DNA of 64,000 nucleotides from Alphaproteobacteria bacterium MarineAlpha11_Bin1 (lineage in GTDB: Bacteria; Pseudomonadota; Alphaproteobacteria; MPNO01; UBA830): NCBI GenBank assembly GCA_002937455.1, contig PTJZ01000009.1:102865-166864 (forward strand), read 5' to 3'. Within the stretch, counting starts at the first letter, position 1, and each line of letters starts with the position of its first letter. The notes beneath the pieces are model-generated. The model did no database searches. It saw only the letters and a program-made list of their open reading frames with translations, and was not told the origin of the DNA. The position numbers and the translations under genes were made by a program. Of this stretch, positions 24,537-34,007 are shown piece after piece.

Positions 24537-25832
24537 TTACGCGTTCTGGAGTTCTTGGAGTATACTGATTGAATAAGCGATCAGCGCCGCGTCACCCCCG
24601 ACCCGGGAGGTAATCTGAATGCCGACAGGCATACCATTCGGCCCGGTCGAGCAGGGTAGAGTGATCGTCGGGCCGTGCATCAACGTCCACAGACGATTAA
24701 AGGATGACATGGTAACGCTCACAAGGTCTGATGGCGCCTCCCCCGCGGCCGACGGCGTGAGTAGAACAGGGTATTCGTCATAGACGTTCTTGAGCGCAGC
24801 GCGTGCATGATCTGCAGCCACGATTGCGTCCCGGTATTCCTGCTCAGACCAGTTAGAATTACCGGTCTCCTGCATCCATGCATTCATCTTATCCATGTGA
24901 TCACGAAACTCACGAGCGAGGGCGCACTTGCCCTCATAGTTAGAAATCACGCGGAATGGCTGTTCGATTGTATCGAATATCCGTGGCAGTTCCACATCCG
25001 CCACCTCGTATCCCGATGCCGACAGTGTTGACGCTGCCTTTTCAAGTGCCGCTCTGGAGCAATCCTCCGCCTCATCCCACATCGGCGTTTTGCAGACACC
25101 GATCTTTGGTCGTCCGGCATCCACTGGCAATATTTCCCCTTTCACAGATTGATAGACCAGGCCGATGTCCTCAGCAGAGCGGGCAAAGTAACCGAGCGTA
25201 TCTAGAGATTTTTTTAAACCAGAAATTCCCGCTCGATCTAGTCCGTCTAAACTTGCCTTGTAACCTACGACACCACAAAATGACGCTGGCAGGATCACCG
25301 ATCCGCCTGTCTGGGTACCATTTGCGAGCGGTACCATAAAATCGGCTACCGCGGCGGCCGATCCGCTGGACGAAACACCAGGTGTCCGGTCGGTATCATG
25401 AGGGTTGCGCACGCCGACCGGCAGCGGGCTTGCAAACTGGGTTGTTGTTGTTTTGCCAAGTAGAACTGCTCCTGCGGCCCGCAGCGCTGCCACACAGTGT
25501 GAGTCCTTAGTCGGTCTGTGATCCCGGTAAATATCTGATCCGTATTCTGTCGGCATATCGTAAGTATCAAGTACATCTTTTATGCCAACGGGAATGCCGT
25601 GCAGCGGGCCTGTCGGTGTGTCAGAAAGATCGCAGGCGCGGGCCTGAGCTAAAGCTTGGTCAGCATTTACGAATGCCCAAGCGCGCAGTGTCTCATCGTG
25701 TTTTGATATGCGGTCTAAACAATCTTCAACTAAATGCACCGACTTCAACCTCCCCATCGCGAGTTTGCGAGCCGCTTCGCTTGCGGTTAGGGTGTTTAGA
25801 CCAGACGGTGGTTCATTCAATATTGATGACAT
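24537..25832 (-). CDS. Amidase (amidase signature family)
   Basis: A 431-residue serine hydrolase with the Ser-cisSer-Lys triad. K85 is in GIPVGIKD, S154 is in the GVSSSGSA loop and S178 in TGGSVILPA; the 24-residue spacing of the serines equals that in known members. It hydrolyses a carboxamide to an acid and ammonia or an amine. It is 26 bases downstream of the phytanoyl-CoA-type dioxygenase and followed by the lyase gene. In a benzoyl-CoA operon it might free an aromatic acid from its amide, but no substrate evidence is in the sequence. GatA is excluded by the context and the lack of gatB/gatC. Confidence 0.87.
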   Translation of the reverse strand: MSSILNEPPSGLNTLTASEAARKLAMGRLKSVHLVEDCLDRISKHDETLRAWAFVNADQALAQARACDLSDTPTGPLHGIPVGIKDVLDTYDMPTEYGSDIYRDHRPTKDSHCVAALRAAGAVLLGKTTTTQFASPLPVGVRNPHDTDRTPGVSSSGSAAAVADFMVPLANGTQTGGSVILPASFCGVVGYKASLDGLDRAGISGLKKSLDTLGYFARSAEDIGLVYQSVKGEILPVDAGRPKIGVCKTPMWDEAEDCSRAALEKAASTLSASGYEVADVELPRIFDTIEQPFRVISNYEGKCALAREFRDHMDKMNAWMQETGNSNWSEQEYRDAIVAADHARAALKNVYDEYPVLLTPSAAGEAPSDLVSVTMSSFNRLWTLMHGPTITLPCSTGPNGMPVGIQITSRVGGDAALIAYSISILQELQNA

Positions 25833-25858
25833 ATGCTCTCCGAGCGTTTGATCAAATA

Positions 25859-26689
25859 TTAGGTCGCATCCTCGCGGAGAGCTTCCTGCGCATACTGCGG
25901 GTCAACATAACGATCGCCGGCAGCTTTCACGTGGGCATAGACTTTTTCATCTCGGTCTGTCTCGGGGACCGGGTCGACATCCCAGTGACCGTATTCGTCT
26001 ACGCCGCGTACGAGGGATGCAGGGCGTCGGCCGATGGTGGATCGGACATACGATGGAAAATAGAAAATTCCTAGGCCGATACGCATATGTTCGGTTTCAT
26101 TGGGATTAGATCCGTGCACAATCCTCTCGTGGTGGCAGGAAAACTGCCCAGCCCGAAGAACTAGGTCGACGGCGCCGCTATCGTCTATTTCCTGGATTGA
26201 CTGCCCCCTCGCCAGAAGGTTCTTCTCGTCAAAGGTCTCGACGTGAGAATAGGTGTCTCCGTTATGGGTGCCCGGAACAACCCGCACACATCCATTCTCA
26301 GGTGTACTATCGGTAATAGCTAACCACACCGTGACAAGTTGGTTGGGTTCCAGTCCGAAGTAAGCGGAATCCTGATGCCACGAGACAAAAGACCCATCCT
26401 GGCCGGGCTTCATCCAAAAACGGGACGATAATGCATATATATTCGGACCAATCAGGTCTTCGACTACGTCCAGAATATTCGGATTACAGGAGAACTCGTA
26501 TGAACGCCGGAAGCAAAGATGACCTTTGACGATAATTTCGGATGCACGTATGCCTTCCTCGCGCTCAAAGTCATCTAGATCTCTGCACATGGCAGCCGCT
26601 TCAGTGGAACTAACCCCGTCAAAAGGAACTAAATAACCGTTTTCTCTGTAATACGCGATCTGTTCATCGGTCAGCACCTTAGGCATCAT
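25859..26689 (-). CDS. Phytanoyl-CoA dioxygenase (PhyH) family Fe(II)/2-oxoglutarate oxygenase
   Basis: A 276-residue double-stranded beta-helix oxygenase. H105-x-D107 (SWHQDSAY) and H192 (IVHGSNPN) form the iron triad, and R203 fits the 2-oxoglutarate salt bridge. It would hydroxylate a substrate using O2 and 2-oxoglutarate. Family members act on acyl-CoAs, free acids, amines and halogenation substrates, so the substrate is open. The gene lies between the benzoate-CoA ligase (30 bases upstream) and the amidase (26 bases downstream), firmly inside the box operon, which is not the usual box gene content. Confidence 0.87.
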   Translation of the reverse strand: MMPKVLTDEQIAYYRENGYLVPFDGVSSTEAAAMCRDLDDFEREEGIRASEIIVKGHLCFRRSYEFSCNPNILDVVEDLIGPNIYALSSRFWMKPGQDGSFVSWHQDSAYFGLEPNQLVTVWLAITDSTPENGCVRVVPGTHNGDTYSHVETFDEKNLLARGQSIQEIDDSGAVDLVLRAGQFSCHHERIVHGSNPNETEHMRIGLGIFYFPSYVRSTIGRRPASLVRGVDEYGHWDVDPVPETDRDEKVYAHVKAAGDRYVDPQYAQEALREDAT

Positions 26690-26719
26690 CTCCCCCGATA
26701 AAGTTCAAGCGGCCAAGAC

Positions 26720-28303
26720 TTACTGGCTAGCGCGGAGCTTGAAACGCTGGATTTTGCCGGTCGCGGTCTTAGGAAGTTCGTCCACAAAATAAAACCACCG
26801 AGGGTATTTGTATCGAGCCAAGCCATCCTTGCAGTGGTCTAGTAACTCGGCGGCTAGATCGTCATCAGCATCGCTGTGCTCTTTTAGGATTATGTGTGCT
26901 TCCGGTTTTACAAGCCCATCACTGTCCTCGCGGCCAACCACACCTGCTTCGAGTACCTTTGGATGATCGATTAGGCGAGCTTCGATTTCAATCGGCGAGC
27001 ACCAGATACCACCGACCTTGATCATGTCGTCTGATCTTCCATTGTAGACGTAATAGCCACCCGCATCCTGAGTATAAGTATCACCCGTATTCAGCCAGTC
27101 ATCACCGAGCATTGTCTGCTCTGTTCTTTCAGGCTGATTCCAATAATAGGGGGCCATCGATTGACCCTGCACCCAAAGCCGGCCAACCTCCCCCTGTTCG
27201 ACATCTTTGCCATCGTCATCAACTATCCGGGCGTTATAACCCGGTAATATCTTGCCACTGGTTCCCGGTTTAGCATCTGTAGGCCGATTAGAAATGAAGA
27301 TATGGGTACCCTCTGTCGATCCGATCCCGTCTATCAACGGATGCCCGACTTTTTCTTTCCATCGGTAAAAAATTGGGGCGGGCAGAGACTCCCCTGCGGA
27401 TATCGAAATCCGAATACTCGAAAGGTCGGGCGTCTCGGTTTCCAGCGTGCGACACTGTGCTGCGTAAAGCGTCGGCACGCCAAAATAAATCGTCGGCCTG
27501 AATTTCTCGATGATCCGAAATGTCATCTCCGGCGAGGGGCGTTCATCGGATAGTACCGTACAGGCTCCATAGTTGAGTGGGAAATTCATAGAATTCCCGA
27601 GCCCGTAGGCGAAAAATAGCTTCGCCGCCGAAAATATTATATCGCTTTCGGTAATACCAAGGACCGGTTCCGTATATAAAACGCTATTGACAAGTAAATC
27701 CCGCTGTCGATGAACTGTCCCTTTTGGACGTCCCGTGGAACCTGAAGAATAGAGCCAGAAACATTCGGCCATAGAATCCGATGGGTACGGCGCCAAGTCT
27801 ATACTAGCCGCATCCATCATCTCCTTTATCCCGCTATCACCTTCCGTCTTGGCCAAAAACGTCGGATTGCGGGAAGCCGCAGCCAAGGCTGCTTCAACTT
27901 CGTCAGAGAATTCTGGAGAATAGACCAATGCCTCACACTCAGAATCCTCAATCATGTACTGGTAATCTTTTGCCCGCAGCAGGGTATTAATAGGCACGGG
28001 AACGATGCCGGATTTGATCGCACCATAATATAGGTACACGAATTCTGGACAGTCTTTGACGATCATTAGCATACGCTGACGCGGGTGCAGGCCGGCTGCA
28101 AGCAAGGCATTGCCGCAGCGACTTACCCGCTCTGCTAGTTGTCTGTAGGTGACCTGCTCTTTATCCGTAATATAGGCAAGTCGGTCCGCACGCCCCTCAT
28201 CCAGATGACGATCAATCATATGGACTGCAACGTTAAACGATTCAGAAAAATTAAACACCGGCGCATCACCGGAGCGGTCGATATGAACCGTATTGGTCTC
28301 CAT
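26720..28303 (-). CDS. Benzoate-CoA ligase family protein
   Basis: A 527-residue adenylate-forming ligase. SSGSTGRPKGTVH is the P-loop. DGIGSTEGTHIF and NTGDTYTQD match the benzoate-CoA ligase subfamily, and ATGKIQRF carries the C-terminal catalytic lysine. It activates benzoate or a substituted benzoate to its CoA thioester, the substrate of BoxB. The ATG at 28303 is preceded by AGGGGG; a start 18 bases earlier is possible. It lies 113 bases downstream of boxB. Its order in the operon supports a role as the entry enzyme of the pathway. Confidence 0.88.
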   Translation of the reverse strand: METNTVHIDRSGDAPVFNFSESFNVAVHMIDRHLDEGRADRLAYITDKEQVTYRQLAERVSRCGNALLAAGLHPRQRMLMIVKDCPEFVYLYYGAIKSGIVPVPINTLLRAKDYQYMIEDSECEALVYSPEFSDEVEAALAAASRNPTFLAKTEGDSGIKEMMDAASIDLAPYPSDSMAECFWLYSSGSTGRPKGTVHRQRDLLVNSVLYTEPVLGITESDIIFSAAKLFFAYGLGNSMNFPLNYGACTVLSDERPSPEMTFRIIEKFRPTIYFGVPTLYAAQCRTLETETPDLSSIRISISAGESLPAPIFYRWKEKVGHPLIDGIGSTEGTHIFISNRPTDAKPGTSGKILPGYNARIVDDDGKDVEQGEVGRLWVQGQSMAPYYWNQPERTEQTMLGDDWLNTGDTYTQDAGGYYVYNGRSDDMIKVGGIWCSPIEIEARLIDHPKVLEAGVVGREDSDGLVKPEAHIILKEHSDADDDLAAELLDHCKDGLARYKYPRWFYFVDELPKTATGKIQRFKLRASQ

Positions 28304-28387
28304 TGTTAACCCCCTAACCATCTTTTCTGGCCTTTTAGCCAGTCTTTATGGCTTGTTTCTACCGCTACCCGGCGACAGATGGAAGAA

Positions 28388-28411
28388 GGGCGGGCTAAAA
28401 TCAGCCCTTAT
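28388..28411 (-). repeat. Small inverted repeat between boxB and the benzoate-CoA ligase gene
   Basis: AAGGGC and GCCCTT arms (or GGGCT/AGCCC) can form a hairpin with an AAAATC-containing loop a few bases after the boxB stop. It could be an intercistronic processing or partial termination site. No T-run follows. Confidence 0.3.
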
Positions 28412-28416
28412 CTTCA

Positions 28417-29844
28417 TCAATGGAATTTTACGTATTCGTATTCGAACGGATTTCCGTGGATACCTTTGGCCGGAGGCGCAATCCAGCTGGCTATCTTACC
28501 CGGCTCATAACAGGGTTTCATAAGCGCTTTTACAAACTCCCGATCACTGTCCGTCGGCAGCCAATCAGATTTATTCGTACTCCATTCTGCGTCTGAGATT
28601 ACCTTGCCATCGGGCGAAACCTTCACTTCGGCAAAATTACCAATAGCACGGTGGAAGCCCCGGTGGGGTAATTGAAACTTAAAATCGTGCCCGTGCTTTT
28701 CGATAACTTTATTCCAGCGGGTCATCCCACGTTGGCAATCATCAATATAATCTTGGCGGAGCTTTTCATTTACTGAGGTTAGTGCTGGATGTTGTTCTTC
28801 CACGATCTTATTGCCCCGAAGCATCAGCACTGGATAGCAGTAATCGATCAGACGATGGTCGTCCTCAATTTTGCCCTCATGGAAACGACCCTTTAGTCCC
28901 TGAGTATAATAATTTGCTGCGTTCGTAGATAACTCCTGGCCGAAAAGATCGACCGATACCGAATAATGGAAATTGATCCACCTTTGCATAGTGGGTAAAT
29001 CAATCGCGCCGGCTTGGCGGATACGCTCGGGATCGTCGGTACCCAGTTCTTCCATCACCTCACTCGTCCGTTTGACGATACGCATTACACCGGACTCCCC
29101 GACAAACATATGATGCGCTTCCTCCGTAAGCATAAACTGACAAGTCCGTGCTAATGGATCGAAACCACCCTCCGCTAGGGATGCAAGCTGATATTTACCG
29201 TCTCGGTCGGTGAAAAACGCAAACATGAACATTGAGAGCCATTCCGGGGTAGGCTCATTAAACGCCCCAAGGATACGGGGCTTATCAGGATCCCCCGAGT
29301 GTCGCTCGAGCATCATCTCTGCTTCCTCGCGACCATCCCTACCAAAATGGGCGTGGAGCAAGTAAACCATTGCCCATAGGTGTCTTCCCTCCTCCACATT
29401 AATCTGGAAAAGGTTACGCAGATCATAAAGCGATGGAGCCGTTTGTCCGAGTATACGTTGTTGTTCGACCGATGCCGGTTCCGTATCTCCCTGGGTAACG
29501 ATAAGACGCCGCAGCGTTGACCTATACTCACCTGGGACTTCCTGCCACACAGGTTCACCTTTGTGGTCGCCAAAACCAATTTTGCGATCTGGTATAGGTT
29601 CGTTGAGAAAAATGCCCCATCGATATTCTGGCATTTTCACATAGTCAAAGTTCGCCCAACCATTCGCGCTCACATCCACTGCCGTCCGCAGATAAACATC
29701 GTAGCCCTGAGTTCCTTCTGGTCCGAGTTCATCCCACCAACTCAAATAGTTAGGAAGCCAAGATTCGAGCGCCCTTTGCAATCGGCGGTTTTCGCTTAGA
29801 TCAACGTTGTTGGGGATGCGTTCATTGTAATTTATGGACGACAT
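28417..29844 (-). CDS. boxB: Benzoyl-CoA 2,3-epoxidase subunit BoxB
   Basis: The di-iron oxygenase that epoxidises benzoyl-CoA at C2-C3 using O2 and electrons from BoxA. The 475-residue protein has the expected length. E122, E152, H155, D213, E242 and H245 occupy the six di-iron ligand positions described for BoxB, in the motifs EEGRH, FTDRDG and TEEAHH. The ATG at 29844 has GAGGAC upstream; a longer frame from 29889 adds residues without family similarity. It is 53 bases downstream of boxC. BoxA is not in the window. Confidence 0.95.
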   Translation of the reverse strand: MSSINYNERIPNNVDLSENRRLQRALESWLPNYLSWWDELGPEGTQGYDVYLRTAVDVSANGWANFDYVKMPEYRWGIFLNEPIPDRKIGFGDHKGEPVWQEVPGEYRSTLRRLIVTQGDTEPASVEQQRILGQTAPSLYDLRNLFQINVEEGRHLWAMVYLLHAHFGRDGREEAEMMLERHSGDPDKPRILGAFNEPTPEWLSMFMFAFFTDRDGKYQLASLAEGGFDPLARTCQFMLTEEAHHMFVGESGVMRIVKRTSEVMEELGTDDPERIRQAGAIDLPTMQRWINFHYSVSVDLFGQELSTNAANYYTQGLKGRFHEGKIEDDHRLIDYCYPVLMLRGNKIVEEQHPALTSVNEKLRQDYIDDCQRGMTRWNKVIEKHGHDFKFQLPHRGFHRAIGNFAEVKVSPDGKVISDAEWSTNKSDWLPTDSDREFVKALMKPCYEPGKIASWIAPPAKGIHGNPFEYEYVKFH

Positions 29845-29897
29845 ATTTAAGTCCTCAATAAGTAGAATGGTACCGGAGAGATAGAACACGCATAGGT

Positions 29898-31589
29898 TCA
29901 GACCCGTTGTTTGTTATATTCGGCCTTTTGCCCAGATCCGTAGACCTGCAGGGCACCATCTTCGCCAACGGCATTTGGTCTCTGGAAAATCCAATTTTGC
30001 CAGGCCGAAAGCCGGCCAAAAATCTTAGTTTCTAGCGTTTCAGGACCAGCGAATCTGAGGCTTGCCTCCATTCCCGTCAAAGCATCTGGCGAGAAACTCG
30101 CCCGTTCTTCAATTGCTATGCGAACTTCATCCTCCCAGTCGATATCGTCTGGAGCGAATGTGACCAATCCAAGTTCTTCAGCATCCAAAGCTACAATGTC
30201 TTTTCCTACTTCCGATTTAATATTATCGGCCTGAGCTGGGTCGCTGAGAAATCTATGCTCTAGCCGACTCAACCCATTGGGCATCTCAAGTGACCCAAAG
30301 TTCATTTCTGTAAGAATGAGTGTGGCTTCGGGGACGTTAGATCCCTCAAAGGACCCATCCAGCATATAAGACCGGTCAGCAGCAAGCACCAGTTCTAATA
30401 GGGTGCCTGTAAAGCAGCTACCGGGCTCGATGAGCGTGATGATTGAACGGGAGGACACATCGACCCGCTTAAATGTTCGTTTCATAAATAAGGTGATTTC
30501 GCGGATCAACCAATGATCAGCGTTTTCTATAAGAACTCTGTCTGCAGCTTTCACATTTTCTGAGTGGCCCTCAGTCTTGAATATCCAAGTACCGATTGCC
30601 TGCTCGTTTACGCGAAGTTCCATGATAGCGTCCTCAAGATCACGGCACATAGCGAAAGGCCAAAACTTAGCCCCTTGTAACTCGACACCTTCGACATCGC
30701 TCGGCGGCACTTCCGTGGGCGAGGAAATCGTGATTGTAGCCGTTGCAAGCTCTCGGTCGATATCAACCGCCAGAGTATCGTAAACGATTCGGTTGTCATC
30801 GATCTCTCGATTAAGCGGTGTTAGATTGATCCCTCTTGTATCCGTTGGCCTATCACTATCTGCCGCAAACTCCGCTGCACGTTCGGCCACGGCGTCATTG
30901 AATTTCGAACGCGGAACAACCTCATCGACTAGACCCCAATCGGTTGCCCGTTTCCCGCGGATACCCTCCGAGGTTGTACAAAAGTAATCCGCCCGATCAT
31001 GGCGGACCTTACGCTTGTCAACAAGCCTAGTTAGGCCTCCAGTCCCGGGTAAAACGGCAAGCAGAGGTAGCTCGGGTAGCGATATTGTGGAGGAACCGTC
31101 ATCAATGAGCATTATATGGTCACAGGCAAGCGCAAGCTCATATCCGCCCCCAGCACATGCGCCGTTGACGGCGGCAAGAAATCTAATTCCGGAATGCTGA
31201 GTGGTGTCTTCTATACCGTTACGAGTTTCATTGGTAAATTTGCAGAAATTTACTTTATGGGCATGAGTCGACTGGGACAGCATCCTGATGTTTGCGCCAG
31301 CACAAAAAACCCGGTCTTTGTCGGAGGTCATTATGACAGCGCCAACCTGCGGATGCTCAAATCGTATTCTCTGTAAAGCATCATGGAGTTCGATGTCTAC
31401 GCCAAGATCATAGGAATTTAGCTTCAGTTCATAACCCGGAACGAGCGTCGCATTCTCATCAACATCGAGCGCTAAACGCGCCACCCGGCCATCAATCGTC
31501 AGTTTCCAATGTTTGTATTGGTCTGGGCTCGTCCGAAAGTCGATACGCGGCTCGCCGGCCTCGATCACTGGTGAAGATTCGGTCGACAT
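29898..31589 (-). CDS. boxC: Benzoyl-CoA-dihydrodiol lyase / 2,3-epoxybenzoyl-CoA dihydrolase BoxC
   Basis: The 563-residue enzyme is of the crotonase family with two crotonase-like halves. It hydrolyses 2,3-epoxybenzoyl-CoA to 3,4-dehydroadipyl-CoA semialdehyde and formate. The N-terminal half carries the oxyanion-hole segments DRVFCAGANIRML and NGACAGGGYELALACDH. The second half has GSCFTGTLLELVLAADR. Length and layout match BoxC. The ATG at 31589 has GGAGG four bases before it. It is the first gene of the leftward operon, facing a divergent ligase gene across 272 bases. Confidence 0.94.
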   Translation of the reverse strand: MSTESSPVIEAGEPRIDFRTSPDQYKHWKLTIDGRVARLALDVDENATLVPGYELKLNSYDLGVDIELHDALQRIRFEHPQVGAVIMTSDKDRVFCAGANIRMLSQSTHAHKVNFCKFTNETRNGIEDTTQHSGIRFLAAVNGACAGGGYELALACDHIMLIDDGSSTISLPELPLLAVLPGTGGLTRLVDKRKVRHDRADYFCTTSEGIRGKRATDWGLVDEVVPRSKFNDAVAERAAEFAADSDRPTDTRGINLTPLNREIDDNRIVYDTLAVDIDRELATATITISSPTEVPPSDVEGVELQGAKFWPFAMCRDLEDAIMELRVNEQAIGTWIFKTEGHSENVKAADRVLIENADHWLIREITLFMKRTFKRVDVSSRSIITLIEPGSCFTGTLLELVLAADRSYMLDGSFEGSNVPEATLILTEMNFGSLEMPNGLSRLEHRFLSDPAQADNIKSEVGKDIVALDAEELGLVTFAPDDIDWEDEVRIAIEERASFSPDALTGMEASLRFAGPETLETKIFGRLSAWQNWIFQRPNAVGEDGALQVYGSGQKAEYNKQRV

Positions 31590-31671
31590 ATTACCTCCGA
31601 TGTCATCCTGCCTTTGCGGGATTTCCAAAACCCATTGGACCCATGGATCCCTACTTACTAAAATAATACTG

Positions 31672-31685
31672 ACTATTTGGATAGT
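31672..31685. promoter_or_regulatory. Candidate operator in the boxC / ligase divergent region
   Basis: ACTAT and ATAGT form an inverted repeat around TTGG; ATACT and AGTAT further out extend the symmetry imperfectly. It sits 83 bases before the boxC start and 176 before the ligase. It does not look like the TGCA-type BoxR operator. It is short enough to occur by chance. Confidence 0.3.
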
Positions 31686-31861
31686 ATGTTAAATCAAAGT
31701 TAAGATCAAGACCTTTTACCAAAAAAAATTTGATGACCGTTGACGCTGTCTGATGGTTGCCGCATGTCGGCGATCTGCTAAGGTCGCGTCCGATATAAAA
31801 TGGACCTCCAACAACAAAAACTATCATTACCAACGGATTTCTAGCTGGTTAAAACGGGCCA

Positions 31862-33412
31862 ATGGCGGAAACAAAAATCACACAACCGACTTTCTTATCA
31901 TGGCTGGAGCGTAACGCCAGGGAAACGCCGGATAAGATCGCGATTTGTTCGCTGGACCAACAGAAGCAAATCTCACACGGAGAGCTGTTCCGAATTGCGA
32001 ACCAAATCGGGCATTACTTTAGAGCTCGTAATATCGAAGCGAATGACCGTGTCGCCCTTCTATCAAACAACTCAATCGAGCATCTCATCATTTATCTAGC
32101 ATCATTGGCCTATGGGTGCACGATCTGCACCATTCATGTCGAGATGAATGCGCGTTATTTCGAGAGTATTCTAAAAGCTGTAAATGCCCCTCTAGTAATC
32201 GAGGAAACGGACATTCCGGCGCTACAGGGAATTCAGGCAAAAGTCGGCGGAGATTGGCGATCTCTCGGCGAATGGATGCCGGAGGGTGGCACCGGTATAT
32301 TCGCCGAACTCGCAAATTTTGAAGACACAGTTGGCGACTGGCCCGTGGCATCAAGGACAGACGACATATCAATTTTTTATACCTCTGGCACCTCCTCCAC
32401 GCCAAAGGGCGTGGTCTGCTCTTATGCGGAATTATTCGATAACACCATGCCAATCTCGGATGCCTTTGGCATCACGTCCGAGGACCGTATTCTTGATTAC
32501 CGATCTATGAATTGGATGTCCGCACAGGTCCTGTCGGCGATTGGATTCATTGCTAAGGGAGCAACCCTGTTTCTAGCAAGGAAATTTTCAGTCAGCCGCT
32601 TCTTCACGTGGGTAAACGAACACAAGATCACGGTTGCCGCGGGAAACCCAACAATCATAAACATGTTAGTCAATCGAGAAGGACACCGCGGCAAAGGCGC
32701 GGCGCATAGCCTGCGATTTATCACGTCCAGCTCGGCTCCTCTACTAGTATCGGAATGGCAGCGCTTCGAAGAGACTTTCGGCATCCATGTCTGTCAGGGA
32801 TATGGCGCCAGCGAAGTCGGCTGGATAGCAGGAAGCAATGAAAAGTCGCGCAAACTGGGGTCTGTTGGGCGCCCGGTCGACTACCAGAAAGTCACTATAG
32901 TAAATCCGGAGGGGAATGAACTACCACGAGACGAAATCGGTGCAATCCAACTGAACGGAAACCCTGCAGGAAAATACCGGTATTTAGACGAAGACGGATC
33001 TATTCGAATCAATTCTGAGCGTTCAGCACTTACTGGCGACCTCGGGTTCATAGACAAAGATGGGTTTCTATTCGTAACCGGACGTGAAAAGGACCTTATC
33101 ATTCGGGGTGGCGTAAATATTTCACCCCTTGAAATTGACAATGTTATCTTACAGATGCCCGCCGTCGCGGACGTCGCCACAGTAGGTGTACCAGATGTGA
33201 CCTATGGGGAGCAGGTGATTGTCTATATCCAGCCTAAAGAAAGTTCCCGGATCACGCCTGAAAATGTTCTAGACCACTGCAGCCATTTGCTCGCTGAGTT
33301 CAAGATTCCATATCAAGTAATCTTCCGTAAAACATTGCCAAAGACCGAGCGCGGCAAAATGGATCGGAACGCCCTTTGCGAAGAATGGAAACGGGAGCAA
33401 GCTACCACCTGA
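31862..33412 (+). CDS. AMP-forming acyl-CoA ligase (ANL superfamily)
   Basis: A 516-residue ligase with FYTSGTSSTPKGV as P-loop, QGYGASEVG, the hinge-region VTGREKDLI and a C-terminal TERGKMDR carrying the catalytic lysine. It resembles crotonobetaine/carnitine-CoA ligase-like and aryl acid ligases. It is the only rightward gene in the catabolic island, divergent from boxC and convergent with the Rid gene. It may activate a second acid of the pathway. The substrate is not readable. Confidence 0.85.
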   Translation: MAETKITQPTFLSWLERNARETPDKIAICSLDQQKQISHGELFRIANQIGHYFRARNIEANDRVALLSNNSIEHLIIYLASLAYGCTICTIHVEMNARYFESILKAVNAPLVIEETDIPALQGIQAKVGGDWRSLGEWMPEGGTGIFAELANFEDTVGDWPVASRTDDISIFYTSGTSSTPKGVVCSYAELFDNTMPISDAFGITSEDRILDYRSMNWMSAQVLSAIGFIAKGATLFLARKFSVSRFFTWVNEHKITVAAGNPTIINMLVNREGHRGKGAAHSLRFITSSSAPLLVSEWQRFEETFGIHVCQGYGASEVGWIAGSNEKSRKLGSVGRPVDYQKVTIVNPEGNELPRDEIGAIQLNGNPAGKYRYLDEDGSIRINSERSALTGDLGFIDKDGFLFVTGREKDLIIRGGVNISPLEIDNVILQMPAVADVATVGVPDVTYGEQVIVYIQPKESSRITPENVLDHCSHLLAEFKIPYQVIFRKTLPKTERGKMDRNALCEEWKREQATT

Positions 33413-33451
33413 GTCAGCAATCTCAGATCACCGCTTAAAGAAATCGGTTTT

Positions 33452-33835
33452 TCAGGTCCCCGCGCCAAGAAACGCGGTGGCCTCAATCTCGACCAATGCA
33501 TCTGGTGACGCCAGCGCGGAAATCGCAACGAGTGTTGAACACGGCATTCTGCCGGAGAAAAATTCGCTGCGAGCTCTACCGAAGCCCGGCCGGTTATCCA
33601 TGTCCGTAAGATAAATATTGAGTTTAGCGACATCCTCGATACGCCCACCCGCTGCTTCGATAAGAGACTTAATCTTCTGGAAGCAATCTACAGATTGGTG
33701 GTAAACGTCGCCGTTAGTATCGCTTGCTATCATTCCGGACAAGATCAACTGGTTACCGACCTTGAGACAGTTACTATAAATGTTACCGTTTGGTTCCGGC
33801 ACTCCCGGTACAGATAATTTTGTAATTTTGTCCAT
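33452..33835 (-). CDS. Rid (YjgF/YER057c/UK114) family protein lacking the RidA arginine
   Basis: A 127-residue Rid-fold protein with conserved VEDVAKLNIYLTD-like and VEIEATAF segments. RidA proper uses an arginine in the PARS-like motif to deaminate enamines. The aligned motif here is MPCST, with C99 at that place, so it belongs to another Rid subfamily without standard imine deaminase chemistry. Such proteins often sit in catabolic operons for aromatic or amino compounds. It is the last gene of the leftward run, 172 bases after the Rieske gene. Confidence 0.85.
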   Translation of the reverse strand: MDKITKLSVPGVPEPNGNIYSNCLKVGNQLILSGMIASDTNGDVYHQSVDCFQKIKSLIEAAGGRIEDVAKLNIYLTDMDNRPGFGRARSEFFSGRMPCSTLVAISALASPDALVEIEATAFLGAGT

Positions 33836-34007
33836 TAGACTTTCCCTTTACTATGCGGCCATCTCAAATCTCCTACCTGCTCCCACCACGAATCCGATTG
33901 CTTGGGCAATATTTCAGCCCACGTTGAAACAGCCAACCGGTTCACGCTGAAAAAAAGCGCGTGTTTAAGCTGATAGAACTTGGTCGTATCTATGAGTACC
34001 ATGTTGC

